Shown here: piece after piece, positions 18,801 to 22,187 of the stretch
Position numbering within the stretch: position 1 is the stretch's first letter
Layout of the letters: each line of letters begins with the position of its first letter
Assembly (NCBI GenBank): GCA_001642005.1
Contig: LWCA01000602.1
Coordinates: 1 to 22,187 of the forward strand
Direction: 5' to 3'
DNA from: Intoshia linei
Lineage: Eukaryota > Orthonectida > Rhopaluridae
Length of the DNA stretch: 22,187 nucleotides
The notes under the pieces: model-generated
The model's database searches: none
What the model saw: only the letters and a program-made list of their open reading frames with translations
What the model was told of the DNA's origin: nothing
Translations under genes and position numbers: made by a program

Positions 18801-21800
18801 CCAAATTAATAAAAGTACTTTACACTTATATCCTAAAAAAGGCCTTAATATATTAAAAAATACTTCACATTTATATCTTAAGAAACAGTTTATAAGTTTT
18901 GAAGTGTGGGAATTCAAATAGCTAGAAAGAAAATTGTTTAAAGAATCAAAGTTCTGGTAAATTATTCAAAAAAGAAAGTAGGAAATCGTTGATTTTCTCT
19001 TATTAATTTTTAAAAAAGGGGCCCTAAATTTTTTTTATCGTTTCTATCGAAATTTTTTCTCGCTTCGCTCAAAACTTTAAAGGGCCTCCGGTACTTTGCT
19101 TACCCCAGGGCCAAAAAAACTCAAGTGGCTTAAGACGGATTTGATTTCTATTACCGTTTTTTACGGATAAAAGTCAGATAAATTTCAGGAGAATTATCAG
19201 AAGGTTTTTAGGGAATTTTTTTTTAATTAGGGAAATAATGATATTATGAACTTTTTTACTTATTTTCAAGAGAGTTTTAAGGAATTTTTTTAAACTATAT
19301 TCAATAGTGTTTTTATGGAAATTTTATTTGATTAGAGAAATAATGAAATTAGCGACTTTTTTTACCTATTTTCAAGAGGGTTTTAAGAAATTTTTTTATT
19401 ATATTTTAAAAGAGTTTTTAGGGAATTTTTTTAATTAGGGAATTAATGAAATTAGGTCAATTTTTTTAACTATATTTTGACGAGAGTTTTTAGGGAAATC
19501 TTTTTTATTAAATTTTAAAGAAGGTTGCAGTTTTTTAATTTTAATTTTGTTTTGACTATGTTATTGACGAAACTAAGATGTGTAGAGCTTTAAAAATACC
19601 AATATCTAGTAAACTTTATAGAGGATTAGATTTTATAGCAAATTATATTTCAGAAATTGAGTCTTATAGTGTAAAAACCCTAAATTACGCATCCTATTTT
19701 TAAAAATAAACAGAGAAGTAGATTTTTAAATATCTACATTCTAGTACAGGGTGCACATTGTGCACAACCTTTCCACCGATTCAGCTACTTTACTAGTTTA
19801 TGCTACGGTTGCACAAAATTTAATTTGACATTGAAAGAGTTTGAGAAATGAGAAAAATCAAATATGTAACTTTTTGAAAATATTTCCCTTGAATTTGAAG
19901 TAAAAGTATATATTGCATTATAATCACATGGATTCCCTACGGCCGCACATAAACGCTTTCACGGCAGCATGCGGCCGTAAGGCAAATTTCAATTTCAAAA
20001 ACTAATATTAACTTAGGCATTAATTTTCAACTACATAATTTACTGTTTACCTTTTTTGGGGAAAATTATTTCATTAAAACAAAAAAAATTGTTTTGACTT
20101 GTTTGGGAACCATTCCATTAAAAGATTGGTAATCCTGAATAGTGGGATTTGTATGTAAGATTTTATTTTTTTAGTAGAAACAGAAAATTTCACCCTCGGC
20201 CGAGCTAGGTGCTGTTTGTACAAAATACAAAACAGCCAAGCTACTTACTGTATATAAGTAAGGATATTATCATTTGTTATCATTTAGAAGACGGATATTT
20301 CTGATGTGGCATTGCAAGTATTGAAGAAATCATCTATTGATACAATTAATATTATTGGCCGTAGAGGTCCACTTGATATGGCATGTACTACAGCTGAACT
20401 TCGAGAATTGACTAAAATTGGATCAAATGTAAATGTCATTATTCCAGAACAATATTTTAGTAAATTAAATAGTATTTCTATCAATGGTAATCTAATTACT
20501 ATTCAATGATGCATTTTTATTTTCATTATTTAGATTTATCAAGAATTAAAAAACGTTTTTTTAAATTACTGTCAACACTGAATTGTAACAAATGTACCCC
20601 CAAAAAATTTGAAAGTTTTAAAAATATTTTTTTTCATTACTATTTATCACCCTATCAATGCAATCCAAACGAATGTAATTCAAATTTACTCAGGTCTATT
20701 CATTTTATTAATGTAAGTTTTTATTCAAATACGTTTTGTATAATAACCAATATAATAAATCGATAAAAAAATCTTAACTAAATTTAATTTACATTGTAAT
20801 AATTTTTTATGCTCTATTTTGAAAGAATTTTGCTCAAAATTATAATTGTAATTGGTGTAGAACATGTTAATTTAAAAAAATAAATCGAAACATTTTTATC
20901 GATTGCCATCAGTGCTGGCCGGAAATAGTAACAGCTCTAAAAGTCAACACTTTTGAATTTGGATTAGTGTCAATTTTTTATGTTTATATTCTATTTTATA
21001 AATTGACAAATAATGGTTATTCATTATTTTTTTTATAGTTTAATCAGCTTATTAGAAATTTTTAAATTTGGAAATTTAATTTTAGAATGAAAATAATGAT
21101 AGAGTGGAAATTGAAACAGATTTGGTAAAATTTTTATTCAAACATTTTATTTTATATTTAGGCATTTGAATCTGTAGGTTACAAATATGATGTCAATATT
21201 TACTCAAATGTTCTAGATAAATACCGAATTTCCTTAGGTTAATTTAGCTACATTTATGTATACATGAATATATAATTATAGGTTTTATATAATAAAACCT
21301 ATGTGGATCCCATTAAATATGTGATTATGAACCTTTTCTGTTAGCTTGGTTTAATTTTCTATTTTTTTGTTACATCGCCCATGAATAAACTTGAATGAGT
21401 AACTGAACCGGTACTTACTAATGAGAATCTATTTTTAACATTATTAAAAAAGATGAGTTGATTGAATTACAATTGTAATTCCAAAAAGAACAAAAAGTCG
21501 TAATTAAATGAGTTGATTGGTTTAAAATGTTTGAAATTAAAGTAAGCTTTTAATTAATAATTTCTTTGCTATTTTCACTTTTCCGCTGTATAGTTTTTAA
21601 TCCCTACGGATTCAGAAATTTGAATCGTGAATCATCGATCATATTTTTATATTGTTACTGATTGTTTAATCGCATATGAACTGGATGTACAGAATTAAAA
21701 TTTTTCATAGACAAATTTTCATTTGGTATTGACCGTTAGAATTTTATTTTTACATCATTAATTACTACTAACTTTAATTGTAATGAATTAATTTTTAGAA

Positions 21801-22040
21801 GGCCAAGATTATATCAAAACGGCACATAATTCACTTGTTCCAGTTTTCTCTAGTGGGTGGTGTAAGAATGGTGCTCAAGGTGTTATTGCTGCTACGATGC
21901 AGTGTGCTTATCATGAAGCCAGCAATATGATTAGCCATTTTCAAAAAACAAATTATAATTCAAATTTACTTGATATTTCACATTTTATTGATAACGGTAA
22001 ATACATACTATTTATTGATACTGGACTATTGAATTCATAA
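15866..22040 (+). CDS. FDXR: NADPH:adrenodoxin (ferredoxin) oxidoreductase
   Basis: Twelve exons: 15866-15890, 16081-16121, 16890-16985, 17051-17173, 17821-17856, 17929-17997, 18039-18143, 20288-20486, 20534-20712, 21086-21124, 21162-21237 and 21799 onward. They give 395 residues to 21996. The flavoprotein passes electrons from NADPH through FAD to mitochondrial ferredoxin for Fe-S, heme and steroid chemistry. Motifs: FAD-binding [10 protein letters not shown] (residues 7-16), [19 protein letters not shown] (36-54), NADP-binding GQGNVAID (145-152), IIGRRGPLD (187-195), and near the end [16 protein letters not shown], where relatives have 'GW.KRGP.GVI'. No mitochondrial presequence is visible: the first Met lies seven residues before GxGxxG and directly after a splice-acceptor-like AG. 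The 3' end is unclear. Reading on without splicing stops at 22040, while splicing 21997-22072 stops at once. The family's extra C-terminal 40-60 residues with a conserved Trp are not found, so the gene may run off the edge. Confidence 0.93.
16122..16889 (+). other. FDXR intron, 768 bp
   Basis: Starts GTATTG and ends TTAATAG. It contains a perfect 9-bp-stem hairpin, AAAAGATAC-TT-GTATCTTTT, at 16681-16700. No coding stretch is recognised. AATTTTCAGG near 16811-16820 is acceptor-like, but no frame there continues the FDXR family. Confidence 0.5.
17174..17820 (+). other. FDXR intron, 647 bp, probable transposon debris
   Basis: CAGAGGTTTTAAACGGTGGGC at 17571-17591 and TTTCCCAACCACG at about 17256-17268 resemble hAT-type termini. 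I could not pair either with a partner end. A minus-strand open frame at 17352-17543 has no recognisable family. Confidence 0.4.
18480..18725. repeat. Decayed dispersed repeat with CAAACAGACAG / CTGTCTGTTTG pair
   Basis: TTGAACCTGACGGGCTCCATTTCTGAAA (positions 18515-18541 region) resembles the repeat of 8.5 kb. It is followed by AACAAACAGACAG (18648-18660) and its near reverse complement TTTGTTTGTCTGTC (18681-18696), then TTATTTCAATAA. It directly precedes the intact hAT MITE in the 2144-bp FDXR intron. Confidence 0.4.
18738..19143. mobile_element. hAT MITE, 406 bp, with perfect 8-bp target duplication
   Basis: The left end is CAGAGCCGTTTTAAGGC and the reverse complement of the right end is CAAATCCGTCTTAAGCC. 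ATTTCTAT flanks both sides exactly (18730-18737 and 19144-19151), the 8-bp duplication expected of hAT insertion. Sub-terminal GC-rich blocks GTAGCCCAGGGCC and CCCCAGGGCC are shared between halves. The inside is noncoding, with duplicated TATATTAAAAAATACTT- and ACTTTACACTTATATC-like pieces (18815-18880). It lies within the largest FDXR intron. Confidence 0.85.
19196..19525. repeat. Minisatellite, about 104-bp period, about three copies
   Basis: GGAAATAATG recurs at 19231-19240, 19336-19345 (AGAAATAATG) and 19439-19448 (GGAATTAATG), spacings of 105 and 103. Each unit also has GGTTTTTAGGGAATTTTTTT, TTTTTTACCTATTTTCAAG and GAGGGTTTTAAG. It starts about 45 bp after the hAT target duplication. Confidence 0.7.
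19526..20287 (+). other. Rest of the large FDXR intron
   Basis: No exon fits here, since LE at 18143 joins directly to KTDISD at 20288. AACCCTAAATTACGCATCC (19677-19695) is an inverted piece of the GCGTAATTTG repeat motif. Two hairpins are present: the GC-rich one at 19938-19979 and an imperfect one at about 20203-20240 (AGGTGCTGTTTGTA against TACAAAACAGCC). Confidence 0.5.
19938..19979. repeat. GC-rich hairpin, 10-bp stem and 22-base loop
   Basis: TACGGCCGCA and TGCGGCCGTA are perfect inverted copies separated by 22 bases, in sequence otherwise poor in GC. It may be the terminus or core of a foldback element whose outer limits I cannot see. Confidence 0.6.
21238..21798 (+). other. FDXR intron, 561 bp
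   Basis: Starts with the unusual donor GTTAAT and ends TTTTTAG. AT-rich, with no open frame or paired repeat ends that I can support. Confidence 0.5.
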
Positions 22041-22187
22041 AACATGAAAAATATTAATATTATAATTTAAAGGTTAAACTATCCAAATAAAAATCGTCTT
22101 TGTTGAAATATTTTAAATGAGTTCAATAAGATTATCATTGATCAATGATCATTAATGATTAGTTATATATTATTAGGGTCTTAAATA

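Noticed and set aside
20284-20484. Minus-strand 66-residue frame
   Set aside because: Antisense shadow of the FDXR exon containing GRRGPLD.
20506-20766. Frame starting MMHFYFHY as a separate gene
   Set aside because: The start is in a 47-bp intron. From 20534 to 20712 the frame is an FDXR exon joined in phase, with [10 protein letters not shown] aligned to the family.
1-22187. tRNA, rRNA or other structural RNA genes
   Set aside because: No cloverleaf, conserved rRNA block or snRNA signature was recognised on either strand by eye. A covariance-model scan would settle it.

Overview
This is animal nuclear DNA, very AT-rich by eye, holding parts or all of four intron-rich protein genes. The visible open frames are single exons. 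I joined exons by hand at GT...AG sites so that the reading phase is kept and the protein follows the family. The genes are a DOCK-type Rho/Rac GEF (plus strand, 3' part, 1064 to about 5704), SF3B6/p14 of the U2 snRNP (minus, 7107-9243), the cilia gene DNAAF11/LRRC6 (minus, 9607-15377) and mitochondrial NADPH:adrenodoxin reductase FDXR (plus, 15866 to about 22040). DOCK with DNAAF11 points to an animal with motile cilia or flagella. Introns of only 34-41 bp next to transposon-filled introns of up to 2.1 kb are unusual. I cannot name the species. The standard genetic code fits every exon.

Layout: 1-385 is the decayed end of a pogo/Tigger-type transposase, antisense to DOCK. A foldback element at 490-1033 stops 30 bp before the first DOCK exon seen. 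DOCK runs to about 5.7 kb, its introns carrying a TA-flanked pogo-like element (2259-3066), a Mutator-like foldback element with a 9-bp target duplication (3909-4300) and one copy of a dispersed repeat (4738-4945). The 5.7-7.1 kb spacer holds a near-identical inverted copy of part of the DNAAF11 last exon, a hairpin and a small inverted-repeat element. SF3B6 has four exons and lies just downstream of DNAAF11 on the same strand. DNAAF11 has fifteen exons, some tiny (10, 27 and 29 nt), and its introns hold two further copies of the dispersed repeat, a degenerate MITE and a 681-bp hAT-like MITE. DNAAF11 and FDXR are divergent, 488 bp apart. FDXR has twelve exons, and its 2.1-kb intron contains a 406-bp hAT MITE with a perfect 8-bp target duplication, a roughly 104-bp minisatellite and a GC-rich hairpin.

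The four genes do unrelated jobs: actin and Rac signalling, branch-site recognition in splicing, dynein arm preassembly, and electron supply to mitochondrial ferredoxin. Nothing suggests a functional cluster. The most notable structural point is that SF3B6 is bracketed by inverted copies of a DNAAF11 exon segment, as expected after an inversion with staggered breaks. I found no new multi-gene system.
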